Shown: in pieces, positions 1-6,101 of the stretch
Layout of the letters: every line of letters starts with the position of its first letter
Position numbering within the stretch: the first letter of the stretch is position 1
Origin: Flavobacteriales bacterium UBA1820
Lineage (GTDB): Bacteria; Bacteroidota; Bacteroidia; Flavobacteriales; UBA1820
Assembly (NCBI GenBank): GCA_002314265.1
Contig: DCEW01000024.1
Location: forward strand, 9,422 to 16,835
Direction: 5' to 3'
DNA: 7,414 nucleotides
Notes under the pieces: model-generated
What the model saw: only the letters and a program-made list of their open reading frames with translations
Told to the model about the DNA's origin: nothing
The model's database searches: none
Program-made: the position numbers and the translations under genes

Positions 1-37
1 CCCGCTTTTGCTGCCTCGCTTCCTCTTTTTTACGGCA

Positions 38-841
38 TTATTCGCACCCGCGGAAAGCCTCGAACAAACGAACCGCTTCGACCGCCTCTTTCACATCGTG
101 TACCCGCAGAATATCCGCCCCATGGCAAAGCGCCAAAGTATTGACCACCGTCGTCCCGTTGAGTGCTTCTTCGGGAGAAATGCCCAAAGTCTTCCACACC
201 ATCCCCTTGCGGGACATTCCAGCCAGCACAGGACATCCCAAACGCTTGAAAACCTCCAGGTGGCGCAGCAGGACGAAGTTTTGCCGCACATCTTTGGCAA
301 AGCCGAATCCCGGGTCGACCACAATCCTCGACACACCCAACGCCCGCAAGCGTTCCACGCGTCGGGCCAAATGGTCGTACACCTGCGCCACCAAATCGGA
401 ATACTCCGTGCGGTGGATCATTTGGTCGGGAAGCCCCCGGGTATGCATCAGAACGTATCCTGCCCCGTGCCGTGCGACCAAGGGAAACATCTGCGGATCG
501 AAGTCCCCCCCGGAAATATCGTTGATCATCGTCGCCCCGGCTTCCAAGGTTTTTTCCGCCACTTCGCTGCGGAACGTATCCACCGATATCTCTACCGTGG
601 GAAAATGCCGGGAAAGGGCTTCGACAGCGGGGACAACGCGCCTCATTTCGGTCTCGGCATCGGCTACGGTACACCCCGGGCGAGTGGAGCACCCCCCAAT
701 ATCGAGGATGGACGCCCCCTGTTCGAGCATCCGTTCGGCACGGCGGAGGAGTTCCTGCAGGTCATTTACCCGTGAGGCGGCGTAAAACGAGTCGTCCGTC
801 GTGTTGAGGATTCCCATTACCTGGAGGGTGGAATGCGGCAT
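38..841 (-). CDS. folP: Dihydropteroate synthase
   Basis: This enzyme condenses 6-hydroxymethyl-dihydropterin diphosphate with p-aminobenzoate to give dihydropteroate in cytosolic folate synthesis, and is the sulfonamide target. The 267 residues show all DHPS signatures in order: VMGILNTTDDSF (8-19), LDIGGCSTRPG (46-56), ISVDTF with D88, MINDISGG with N107/D108, DPGFGFAK (176-183), SRKG (210-213) and the terminal RVHDV (246-250). Asp replaces the usual Pro in the N-T-x-P-D-S-F motif. The frame stays open to 955, but I chose the ATG at 839-841. Homologues begin a few residues before the NTT motif, and an exact -7 promoter element (869-876) lies inside the longer version. It is transcribed divergently from the TM2 gene. 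Length is normal and the gene is complete, with a TAA stop. Confidence 0.96.
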   Translation of the reverse strand: MPHSTLQVMGILNTTDDSFYAASRVNDLQELLRRAERMLEQGASILDIGGCSTRPGCTVADAETEMRRVVPAVEALSRHFPTVEISVDTFRSEVAEKTLEAGATMINDISGGDFDPQMFPLVARHGAGYVLMHTRGLPDQMIHRTEYSDLVAQVYDHLARRVERLRALGVSRIVVDPGFGFAKDVRQNFVLLRHLEVFKRLGCPVLAGMSRKGMVWKTLGISPEEALNGTTVVNTLALCHGADILRVHDVKEAVEAVRLFEAFRGCE

Positions 842-868
842 GGTTTTTCTTTTTTGGGTTCGGAAAAG

Positions 869-876
869 CAAAAGTA
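869..876 (-). promoter_or_regulatory. Likely -7 element of the folP promoter
   Basis: Read on the minus strand this is TACTTTTG, an exact match to the Bacteroidetes -7 consensus TAnnTTTG. It lies 27 bases upstream of the chosen folP ATG, leaving a leader of roughly 20 nt. No good TTTG is seen at the -33 position, so only half of the promoter is well supported. Its position argues against the longer N-terminal start at 955. Confidence 0.5.
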
Positions 877-962
877 CGCATTCCCGCCGTTTGAAAGGGA
901 ACGAATGCTTTAATTCCTGCCGATAATTAAGAAGACTTTTTCGCTGTTTTTTCATAAAACAG

Positions 963-1004
963 GAGGCGCCTCGGCTTCGTCCTGGGGAAAACTTCGTTTC
1001 CCCA
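963..1004. repeat. Palindrome plus 8-bp hairpin in the folP/TM2 intergenic region
   Basis: Positions 963-972 are the perfect palindrome GAGGCGCCTC. Positions 983-990 (TGGGGAAA) pair perfectly with 997-1004 (TTTCCCCA) across a 6-base loop. No T-run follows on either strand, so this is not an ordinary terminator. It lies between two divergent promoters and could be an operator, a leader structure or a dispersed intergenic repeat. The sequence alone does not decide between these. Confidence 0.45.
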
Positions 1005-1036
1005 CTTGCCGCTGCGCTCGGCTTTCGCTATTTTTG
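1005..1036 (+). promoter_or_regulatory. Likely promoter of the TM2-lipoprotein-mmcQ set
   Basis: TATTTTTG at 1029-1036 matches the Bacteroidetes -7 consensus TAnnTTTG exactly. CTTG at 1005-1008 lies 20 bases upstream as a near match to the -33 TTTG. Transcription would start around 1043, giving a short leader before the ATG at 1066. Confidence 0.5.
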
Positions 1037-1065
1037 ACCCGAAGATCGACTAAACGGATATTCCT

Positions 1066-1425
1066 ATGACCGAGCAACAGATTCAGATGTTCTTTGCCGT
1101 GAACGGCAAGTACTTCGAACAGGCTTCCTTTCCCATGTTGCGGGATATACTTTCCTCCCTTTCTCCCGAATTGGGAGCAAAAATCTATATGCTCGATTAC
1201 AAAGACCCGACGGTGGCGCTTTTGCTCTCGCTCCTTCCGCTGGTAGTCTTGGTCAATGGGGTGGACCGGATGTATCTCGGGCAGATCGGTCTGGGACTTC
1301 TGAAGTTTTTTACCCTCGGAGGACTCTTCATCTGGACTTTTGTCGATTGGTTTCTCATCATGGGATCCACCCGCCGACGCAACCTTTCCTTGCTATTGGA
1401 GTCGTTGGGGTATCCTCCGCTGTGA
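1066..1425 (+). CDS. TM2 domain-containing membrane protein
   Basis: A small inner-membrane protein of 119 residues. A soluble N-terminal part of about 46 residues precedes two hydrophobic segments, roughly residues 48-64 and 76-99. They are joined by the charged turn [11 protein letters not shown], and the second ends in FVDWFLIM before an RRR cluster. Two helices with the G-x-D-R-x-Y-L-G turn and a W-x-x-x-D-W-F-like end are the hallmark of the TM2 domain (Pfam TM2). The molecular role of bacterial TM2 proteins is largely unknown. It is the first gene of a rightward set, 39 bases before the lipoprotein gene, with a plausible promoter just upstream. Confidence 0.85.
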   Translation: MTEQQIQMFFAVNGKYFEQASFPMLRDILSSLSPELGAKIYMLDYKDPTVALLLSLLPLVVLVNGVDRMYLGQIGLGLLKFFTLGGLFIWTFVDWFLIMGSTRRRNLSLLLESLGYPPL

Positions 1426-1464
1426 TCTTTTGCGAACAACTGAAAACAAAACAATACTTTTACC

Positions 1465-2370
1465 ATGAAAAAAACGGAAATTTCTCTCTGTCTGCTGGGC
1501 ATCCTGGCGTGGATGACCGCCTGCAAGCCCTCTGAAGCAAACGCTCCTCAGGAAGCGGAAAACACCCCTGTACGCGATACGGTACTCACCGAGTGCATTC
1601 GTTTTTGCGAGAGCACGTATCCGTATCGGGACGGTCTGCTCGTGGCCAATTTCGGGACCGAGGCACTCGACCCGCTCAACACCCAGGGAAAAGGGTATAT
1701 CCTGTACTTCGAAGCGGGCAAGGTCGATACGCTCCTTCCGCCCCAAGGGTACCTTTCCGCCCCGAAGGGGATGTTCATCCGTGGGGAACGTTTCTTTGTC
1801 TGCGATGTAAACAAAGTTGTCGAGTTCCGTCTGGACAGCCTCTCCTTGGCTCCGCGCGAGATCGTTCTTCCCGCGGAGGACCTCTTTGTGAACGACTTGG
1901 CTGCCTGGGGCGATACCTTGTACATTTCGGTAACCAATACCGGTCGCATCTATCGGATGGATCTTTCCGATCCGCAGGCCTCGCCCATGCTGTGGGCTCA
2001 GGTACCGGGTGCCAACGGGATGACTTTCGGACAGGACGGCACACTGTACGTGGCTTCCTATCCGGCCGACGGGACGACGACCCCGGACAATGTGGTGTAC
2101 CGTATTGCCGATCTCTCGGCTCCCGCACCTGAAAAACTCTTCGAACAGGCGGGACAGTACGACGGGATCGCGCTCTCGGCCGACGGAAAAATGCTCTATG
2201 TTACTTCGTGGGTGCCTTCCGGGGTATTTGCCTACGATCTGACCGCAGGTGGGGAACTCCTCCCGCTGGATTTGGGCGAATTCCAAGGGGCGGCCGATAT
2301 GACCCTGCGGGACAGCGTACTCTACATCCCCGATCTTCCAGCCAGCCGGGTGGTGGTACGCCGCCTGTAA
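1465..2370 (+). CDS. Lipoprotein with SMP-30/NHL-like beta-propeller
   Basis: A predicted lipoprotein of 301 residues. The N-terminus has a Lys pair, a hydrophobic core and a lipobox ending MTAC, so Cys20 should be lipidated. The mature part contains a run of blade-like repeats, for example DGLLVANFG, KGMFIRGERFFVCD, NDLAAWGDTLYISVTNTG, NGMTFGQDGTLYVASY, DGIALSADGKMLYVTSW and AADMTLRDSVLYIPD. This spacing of G-(M/I)-x-x-x-x-D-G-x-L-Y-V units is typical of six-bladed SMP-30/gluconolactonase or NHL propellers. No substrate or catalytic metal site can be assigned, so binding or scaffolding is as likely as lactonase activity. It lies 39 bases after the TM2 gene and 16 before the mmcQ-like gene, which suggests co-transcription. 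Confidence 0.85.
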   Translation: MKKTEISLCLLGILAWMTACKPSEANAPQEAENTPVRDTVLTECIRFCESTYPYRDGLLVANFGTEALDPLNTQGKGYILYFEAGKVDTLLPPQGYLSAPKGMFIRGERFFVCDVNKVVEFRLDSLSLAPREIVLPAEDLFVNDLAAWGDTLYISVTNTGRIYRMDLSDPQASPMLWAQVPGANGMTFGQDGTLYVASYPADGTTTPDNVVYRIADLSAPAPEKLFEQAGQYDGIALSADGKMLYVTSWVPSGVFAYDLTAGGELLPLDLGEFQGAADMTLRDSVLYIPDLPASRVVVRRL

Positions 2371-2386
2371 AATACTTGCCGGGAGT

Positions 2387-2749
2387 ATGGACATCGAACA
2401 GGTACGCGATTGCGCTTTGGCACTCCCCGGAGCGTACGAGTGTTTTCCCTTCGGGAAATTTCCCCATGCGGCCGATGTTTGGGTAGTCAAGGTGGAGGGG
2501 AAGATGTTCCTGATGTGCGATTTGGCCGATCTCCCGCTGCGGGTGGACCTCAAGGCGGGAGAACAGGCACTCTTCCGAATGCAGCAGTACCGGGCGGTGG
2601 AAAAAGGATTCGTCAACGGGTGGTGCTGTGTCCTTTTGGAAGGAGATGTCCCGGGGCAGGTGCTTCGCGGTTGGATCGAAGATTCGTACCGGAGGGTACT
2701 CCGGGGCTTGCCCCGGCGGCTGCGGGAAAAATACACCCTGGAAGAGTAA
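2387..2749 (+). CDS. MmcQ/YjbR family protein
   Basis: A small cytosolic protein of 120 residues, the usual length for the MmcQ/YjbR family (DUF419, CyaY-like fold, sometimes annotated as DNA-binding). It has the expected N-terminal pattern CALALPGAYECFPFG (residues 9-23), then a strand with VWVVKVEGKMFLMCDL. LKAGEQALFRMQQYRAV corresponds to the family's substrate-like helix, and a late SYRRVLRGLPRRLREK helix completes the fold. The conserved N-K-x-x-W segment appears as NGWCCV. The exact biochemical role of the family is not established. GGGAG lies only one base before the ATG, and the gene starts 16 bases after the lipoprotein stop, so it is probably the last gene of that set. Confidence 0.88.
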   Translation: MDIEQVRDCALALPGAYECFPFGKFPHAADVWVVKVEGKMFLMCDLADLPLRVDLKAGEQALFRMQQYRAVEKGFVNGWCCVLLEGDVPGQVLRGWIEDSYRRVLRGLPRRLREKYTLEE

Positions 2750-2800
2750 GGGAGGATGTGAAGAATTCCTTCTTTTTTCCTTCGAGGGGGCGGCAAAAGG

Positions 2801-2831
2801 TTTGTACGGGTCGAAAAAATCCCTACCTTTG
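2801..2831 (+). promoter_or_regulatory. tRNA-Thr promoter
   Basis: TTTG at 2801-2804 and TACCTTTG at 2824-2831 are separated by 19 bases. This matches the Bacteroidetes primary sigma factor consensus TTTG-N19-TAnnTTTG perfectly. Transcription would start near 2838, about 27 nt before the mature tRNA 5' end. Confidence 0.8.
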
Positions 2832-2864
2832 CAACCGCTTTCGGGCAAAAGGAAAGTATTTGTT

Positions 2865-2938
2865 GCCGGTATAGCTCAGTTGGCCAGAGCACGTGATTTG
2901 TAATCTCGGGGTCGTGGGTTCGAATCCCTCTACCGGCT
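2865..2938 (+). tRNA. tRNA-Thr (anticodon TGT)
   Basis: A complete 74-nt cloverleaf that decodes ACA threonine codons. The acceptor stem is GCCGGTA (2865-2871) with TACCGGC (2931-2937) and discriminator T at 2938. The D arm is GCTC/GAGC, the anticodon loop TTTGTAA (2897-2903) carries TGT, and the T loop is TTCGAAT (2919-2925). CCA is not encoded. The anticodon stem (T2894 with T2906) and the T stem (T2915 with T2929) each contain one T-T opposition, while all other stem pairs are Watson-Crick. The gene has its own promoter and terminator and marks the border between GC-rich and AT-rich DNA. Confidence 0.95.
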
Positions 2939-2974
2939 CGATAAGACAACATCTTGTTTGTCAGTAGATTAATG

Positions 2975-3004
2975 GCTTCTGAACACCGTTTCAGAGGCTT
3001 TTTT
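2975..3004 (+). terminator. Rho-independent terminator after tRNA-Thr
   Basis: GCTTCTGAA (2975-2983) pairs with TTCAGAGGC (2990-2998), nine pairs including one G-T, across a 6-base loop. A run of six T (2999-3004) follows directly. It begins 37 bases after the tRNA 3' end. Part of this hairpin is repeated in degenerate form at 3699-3716. Confidence 0.75.
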
Positions 3005-3033
3005 ATGCCGGTTTCAGAGGGTAAAATGTTAAT
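2977..3033. repeat. Degenerate direct repeat, copy A
   Basis: Positions 2977-2994 match 3699-3716 with two differences, and 3018-3033 match 3719-3735 closely (the shared end is aaaatgttaat). Copy A has about 23 extra bases in the middle, bounded by a small duplication of gtttcagagg (2988-2997 and 3011-3020). The two copies bracket the 123-residue gene. Confidence 0.55.
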
Positions 3034-3115
3034 AAAAAAGATTTTTTAGAGGCTTTCGTTCCTGTCTTACGGGATTGGAAAAGCTGCGAACTCAAGCTTA
3101 ATTGCCACCATCCTT

Positions 3116-3487
3116 TTATAGATTGGAATGAGGGACGGTTCTTTCCGTTAATTGGTATCGTATGCCGTGATACTTGTAGAAATCCAGTATTTCTTTGAAC
3201 AAAGCGCGGGCCTGGGACGGAAGCGTTTGGCATAAAGGTCTGGCCCCGTATCTCTTGCAAATATAACTAGGGAGTCCGGTTAAGGTAACATGTACTTTCT
3301 TTGCCAAAACGTATGCATCTTCCTGGTCAACCGACACATACTTTATATGGGTTTCCAACGGATCGTCACAGTCCGTGACTCTATATTCCAGCGCCAGATG
3401 TCTGCTGTTGTCAAAGCCGATAACCATGGTGGCCGCTAAGGTTAAATCCGGATCTGTCTCTATGAGCAGTTCTTCCAATGTAAGCAT
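3116..3487 (-). CDS. Hypothetical protein, unrecognised
   Basis: A predicted soluble protein of 123 residues with no signal peptide or membrane segment. I do not recognise a family. The N-terminal half is acidic (MLTLEELLIETDPDLTLA) and strand-rich, with ITHKY-like stretches such as EYRVTDCDDPLETHIKYVSV and then EDAYVLAKKVHVTL. The C-terminal part looks helical (PSQARALFKEILDFYKYHGI). There are three cysteines but no clear metal motif. The reading frame is long for such AT-rich surroundings and its codon use is ordinary. The ATG at 3485-3487 is the only start that keeps the whole acidic N-terminus. It points away from the cell-wall cluster and is separated from it by about 1 kb. An immunity or regulatory protein is possible but unsupported. 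Confidence 0.6.
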   Translation of the reverse strand: MLTLEELLIETDPDLTLAATMVIGFDNSRHLALEYRVTDCDDPLETHIKYVSVDQEDAYVLAKKVHVTLTGLPSYICKRYGARPLCQTLPSQARALFKEILDFYKYHGIRYQLTERTVPHSNL

Positions 3488-3561
3488 GTTTATAATTTTA
3501 ATGCAGTCGTCAATCTACGCTAGTATTCTGGATAGTCCAGGAAGATATTATTTTTTCAATC

Positions 3562-3595
3562 CGAATATAGTACGGATACGTTAAAAATCATCAAA
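3562..3595 (-). promoter_or_regulatory. Possible promoter of the 123-residue gene
   Basis: On the minus strand TTTG (3595-3592) is followed after 22 bases by TATATTCG (3569-3562), one mismatch from TAnnTTTG. The spacer is slightly long. It would give a leader of about 70 nt before the ATG at 3487. Confidence 0.3.
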
Positions 3596-3698
3596 TAAAG
3601 CGAGCTTGTTAAGGCGTTGATTATTAGCTGTTGTGAGCTTGAATACCTACCTCTACTGGTTTTACAAAACAACAATTTGATTGCTAATGTTTTGATAG

Positions 3699-3735
3699 TT
3701 TCTGAACGCCATTTCAGTGGGTGAAAATGTTAATC
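3699..3735. repeat. Degenerate direct repeat, copy B
   Basis: Begins ttctgaacgccatttcag and ends gaaaatgttaat, matching the two halves of copy A at 2977-2994 and 3018-3033 without the 23-base central part. It retains a short CTGAA/TTCAG hairpin. A T-run (3744-3749) lies some way downstream. Confidence 0.55.
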
Positions 3736-3796
3736 ATAGTGGCTTTTTTGGTGATTTTTGGAATATTAAATCTATGACCTATTTCTCATTCGATCG

Positions 3797-3846
3797 ATTT
3801 CCAGTTCTTTTCGATGCAATGATCCCGTAATATCTAAGCTGGAAAT
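3797..3846. repeat. Short inverted repeat
   Basis: ATTTCCAG (3797-3804) is the exact reverse complement of CTGGAAAT (3839-3846), extendable by two pairs including one G-T, with about 30 bases between the arms. It lies just upstream of the decayed coding sequence and could be an old operator or an element end. No function can be assigned. Confidence 0.3.
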
Positions 3847-3869
3847 GGGTCAGACACATGGATATATAG

Positions 3870-4443
3870 TTCAACATTAAAAAATATACAGTGTACGATG
3901 AAGTTCAAAAAATAACATCTGCATAGGGCAAAGAAAAAGAGGAAACTTATCTCCAGATGGTTGCTACGGATCCAGATGTGGATTTGTTGGAGCTATTTGA
4001 AGAGAGATTTGAGTAAATGTGATCGATGAAGCCTTTTGTCTTGGATGTAAAAGATCCGGAAAATATTTATACGATATCATATCGGAGATTTTTTCCATAA
4101 AACTTTAGGTGTTGGATGATTTTGGTAAAACTTATTCTTTCATTGGAAAATTGAAAGATACTTGATCTGTAAGATTTCAGTTGTGGCTCGCAGATCATAT
4201 TCTAAATTCTAATAGAAAGTATTCTAATTAAATGTTACTTTATTCCTATTAAATGTTGCTTTATTCCTGTCGTAGAATGTCGTTTGACGGTTACCTGATG
4301 TATCGGTTGATCAAAGAGAATTCTTATTTGGATTGCATGGGAAAACAGCAGAACTATGCTTTATATTTATGGGTAATGGACTTTTTATGGATCTATATGA
4401 ATTTAGTAAAGAGAGGTGTGAGTTAAAAGTTTACACCGGATAG
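3870..4443 (+). pseudogene. Decayed coding sequence, family unknown
   Basis: Successive pieces read like protein but in changing frames with internal stops. From 3870 to 4016 one frame gives FNIKKYTVYDEVQKITSA, a stop, then EETYLQMVATDPDVDLLELF and EERFE. From about 4013 the next frame gives GKYLYDIISEIFSIKL, a stop at 4106, FGKTYSFIGKLKDT, a stop, then VRFQLWLADHILNSN, and two stops associated with a 21-bp duplication. From 4288 to 4443 a third frame gives QREFLFGLHGKTAE and CFIFMGNGLFMDLYEFS before TAG. A 49-codon ATG frame (4277-4426) also exists here. The pieces together would encode roughly 190 residues. The exact frame path around 4020-4110 is ambiguous because two frames look protein-like. 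No family is recognised. Confidence 0.45.
4227..4268. repeat. 21-bp tandem duplication
   Basis: Two adjacent 21-base units (4227-4247 and 4248-4268), each beginning attaaatgtt and ending ctttattcct, differ at a single base (A4237 versus G4258). The unit is a multiple of three and each copy carries an in-frame TAA in the frame of the surrounding decayed coding sequence. Confidence 0.85.
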
Positions 4444-4482
4444 ACACTGAGGGAGGGAGGTTTTATTTGTGAGAAATCATTT

Positions 4483-5133
4483 TCAAGATAGTTCCCTAAA
4501 TGCTTCTACGATTTCATACCCTTCGTCACAATATTCAAAAGCCTTATCCTTTTGGTTTTCCCATTGGTATTCCTGCGGGAAAACGTAACCTTTCAAGATG
4601 AATGTTTTACCTTTTCGGGTCTGATAAAAGATTTTATTTGATACCCGGTATACTTGAAATTCCTGCACACAGACTTTGTCGTTCTGATTGCCGGCTAGCA
4701 GGTATGCGTATCTTTCGTGTCCAATTTTCGTATAATTTACTAAAAATCCTACATGTCCTTGCCAAAGACCAGACTGCAAAACAACCAATGAACCATAAGG
4801 AATATGGTTGAGTCTTGGACGTATGCGAATGCTCCCCGGATATCGTTTCCTGGCAGCGTAGTTCTGCGATCCAGAGGGATTATTCATTACGGTGGAGAAT
4901 GTTGTTCCATAAATTTGATTTGTCTTTTTCAGTACCCAATCGACAAAACATCCGCACCATCCTGCCTGAAAGGGTTTAAAATAGTTACTGGTGATATGAA
5001 TGTAGTTTTGTGCCCGTTTTTGTCCTTGGGGATCATTTATCGTCCAGTTGTTTTCTCGCCACAATAAGTATTCAAACCAAGCAATGTCCATCCATGGCGG
5101 AGAATCGACCGGTTGTGCGCATGAGGGTTCCAT
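4483..5133 (-). CDS. CHAP/TIGR02594-like cysteine peptidoglycan amidase
   Basis: A 216-residue protein predicted to cleave amide bonds in peptidoglycan. It shows the pattern of TIGR02594/CHAP (NlpC/P60-like) enzymes: PPWMDIAWFEYLLWREN near the N-terminus (12-28), the nucleophile region GWCGCFVDWVL with Cys60 (58-68), and GSLVVL (114-119). These are followed by the catalytic His in QGHVGFLVNY (His127) and by LLAGNQNDKVCV with Asn149 as third polar residue. A second cysteine, Cys62, sits two residues after the predicted nucleophile. The PPW motif lies only 12 residues after the first Met, which supports this start. No signal peptide is present, as in phage endolysins or type VI effectors. It starts 47 bases after the deacetylase stop and is probably the last gene of that operon. 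Identification is by motif, so exact bond specificity is unknown. Confidence 0.8.
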   Translation of the reverse strand: MEPSCAQPVDSPPWMDIAWFEYLLWRENNWTINDPQGQKRAQNYIHITSNYFKPFQAGWCGCFVDWVLKKTNQIYGTTFSTVMNNPSGSQNYAARKRYPGSIRIRPRLNHIPYGSLVVLQSGLWQGHVGFLVNYTKIGHERYAYLLAGNQNDKVCVQEFQVYRVSNKIFYQTRKGKTFILKGYVFPQEYQWENQKDKAFEYCDEGYEIVEAFRELS

Positions 5134-5180
5134 TGATAAATGTTTGATTAGAGATGATTTAATAGCGTTATTTGAAATGT

Positions 5181-6059
5181 TCAGAAACTGGTCAAAGCCG
5201 TATATGCTTTTATAATTTCTTGGTCGATAGTTGGAAGCGGTTCTATTTCGTTATGAATTCCTTTTTTTTCCCACCATTGATTGAAATGGAGCCTGTCTCC
5301 TTTGCTCCATTTGTTGAAATCTCTATAATAAGGATCGTCTAGGGCTTCCCGTAGTGAAGAGAAGCAATACCCACTTTCCGCTAAAATCTCTGCGACTTTG
5401 TCCAAGCAATGTGCATTGATCAAATTGGAGTGTAATAGTAGGATATGGTTGATAGGTCGACCTATTTTAGCCAGTATTGACCGTTCATGGTGTCCAATCA
5501 ACTGTTTTATATAGGAAATATATGCAGAAACAATACTTTCCATGACAGCAACCTTTTTATGTTTCTGTGCATGGACATACACGGTGTTGAAGATAAAATC
5601 AAAACTATTCACTGTAACCGGTGCAAGGGTATAAGACAGGCATGAGAGAAATTTTTTTAATCCGTTAAATTTTTCGATAGAACCCCATTGCAAATATGGA
5701 AGGCGGAAAAAGCGCTCTTTATATGGGGCTGTATCCCAAAATGGACTCAGAACCGATTCGTTTTTTAGAATGTCTTTGATAAAAACATTCAAAGAAACTT
5801 TGCCGAGTGAAATATGTGAAAATGTATGACTCCCGAGCAAATGTCCTTGATTCTGCCAGCTTTTTAATATGTCCAGACGGCGGTTGTCCTGAGTTCCCCA
5901 GGAAACATATTCTCCGACGGCAAAGCCAACAGCTTGTATTTTGTTTTTCTCTAGATGGCTGTGTATACGGAAAGTGGCTTCTTCTATTTCCTCCAATGTC
6001 ACCCCAGGGGAAACAAAGGGGAGGTCGTCTATCGTGATGGATATTTTTTTACCATTCAT
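5181..6059 (-). CDS. Polysaccharide deacetylase family protein (CE4/NodB)
   Basis: A 292-residue enzyme predicted to remove N-acetyl groups from a polysaccharide such as peptidoglycan, with a divalent metal. The CE4 motifs are clear. Motif 1 is ITIDDLPF, with D11 as base and D12 as metal ligand. Motif 2 is GSHTFSH, with metal ligands H78 and H82. Motif 3 is FFRLPYLQWG with R119, and motif 5 is ILLLHSN with H210. The usual D-x-x-D-W motif 4 is weak, perhaps NSFDF near 151-155. The protein starts almost directly with motif 1 and has no signal peptide, whereas many wall-acting CE4 enzymes are exported. It starts 42 bases after the GT51-M15 stop, consistent with co-transcription. The C-terminal 70 residues after motif 5 are charged and unassigned. 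Confidence 0.88.
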   Translation of the reverse strand: MNGKKISITIDDLPFVSPGVTLEEIEEATFRIHSHLEKNKIQAVGFAVGEYVSWGTQDNRRLDILKSWQNQGHLLGSHTFSHISLGKVSLNVFIKDILKNESVLSPFWDTAPYKERFFRLPYLQWGSIEKFNGLKKFLSCLSYTLAPVTVNSFDFIFNTVYVHAQKHKKVAVMESIVSAYISYIKQLIGHHERSILAKIGRPINHILLLHSNLINAHCLDKVAEILAESGYCFSSLREALDDPYYRDFNKWSKGDRLHFNQWWEKKGIHNEIEPLPTIDQEIIKAYTALTSF

Positions 6060-6101
6060 TAGTTTATGTAATTGTTGTGAGATGGAATGTTTAATTTTCT
6101 G

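Larger units (their letters stand above)
3488..4482. other. Region of about 1 kb without an intact gene
   Basis: No open frame of normal gene length is present on either strand. The stretch holds the possible promoter of the leftward 123-residue gene, repeat copy B, a short inverted repeat, an apparently decayed rightward coding sequence and a 21-bp tandem duplication. It is strongly AT-rich and looks like debris inside an acquired region. Confidence 0.7.

Noticed and set aside
842..955. Longer folP reading frame starting at 955
   Set aside because: The extra 38 residues are basic and unlike DHPS, and an exact -7 promoter element lies within them. The ATG at 841 gives the normal family length.
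2757..2780. Terminator after the mmcQ-like gene
   Set aside because: GAAG/CTTC followed by T residues is present, but a 4-bp stem is too weak to call.
1393..2952. Long leftward open frame of 519 codons opposite the lipoprotein and mmcQ genes
   Set aside because: It overlaps three well-supported rightward features and the tRNA. Its residues are rich in Arg, Pro and His, typical of an antisense shadow in GC-rich DNA.
3033..3048. AT-only palindrome as terminator of the leftward 123-residue gene
   Set aside because: The stem is seven A-T pairs with a two-base loop, and such symmetry is common by chance in AT-rich DNA.
4277..4426. Independent 49-codon small gene
   Set aside because: It overlaps a more protein-like segment in another frame and continues a frame full of stops upstream, so it is better explained as part of the decayed sequence.
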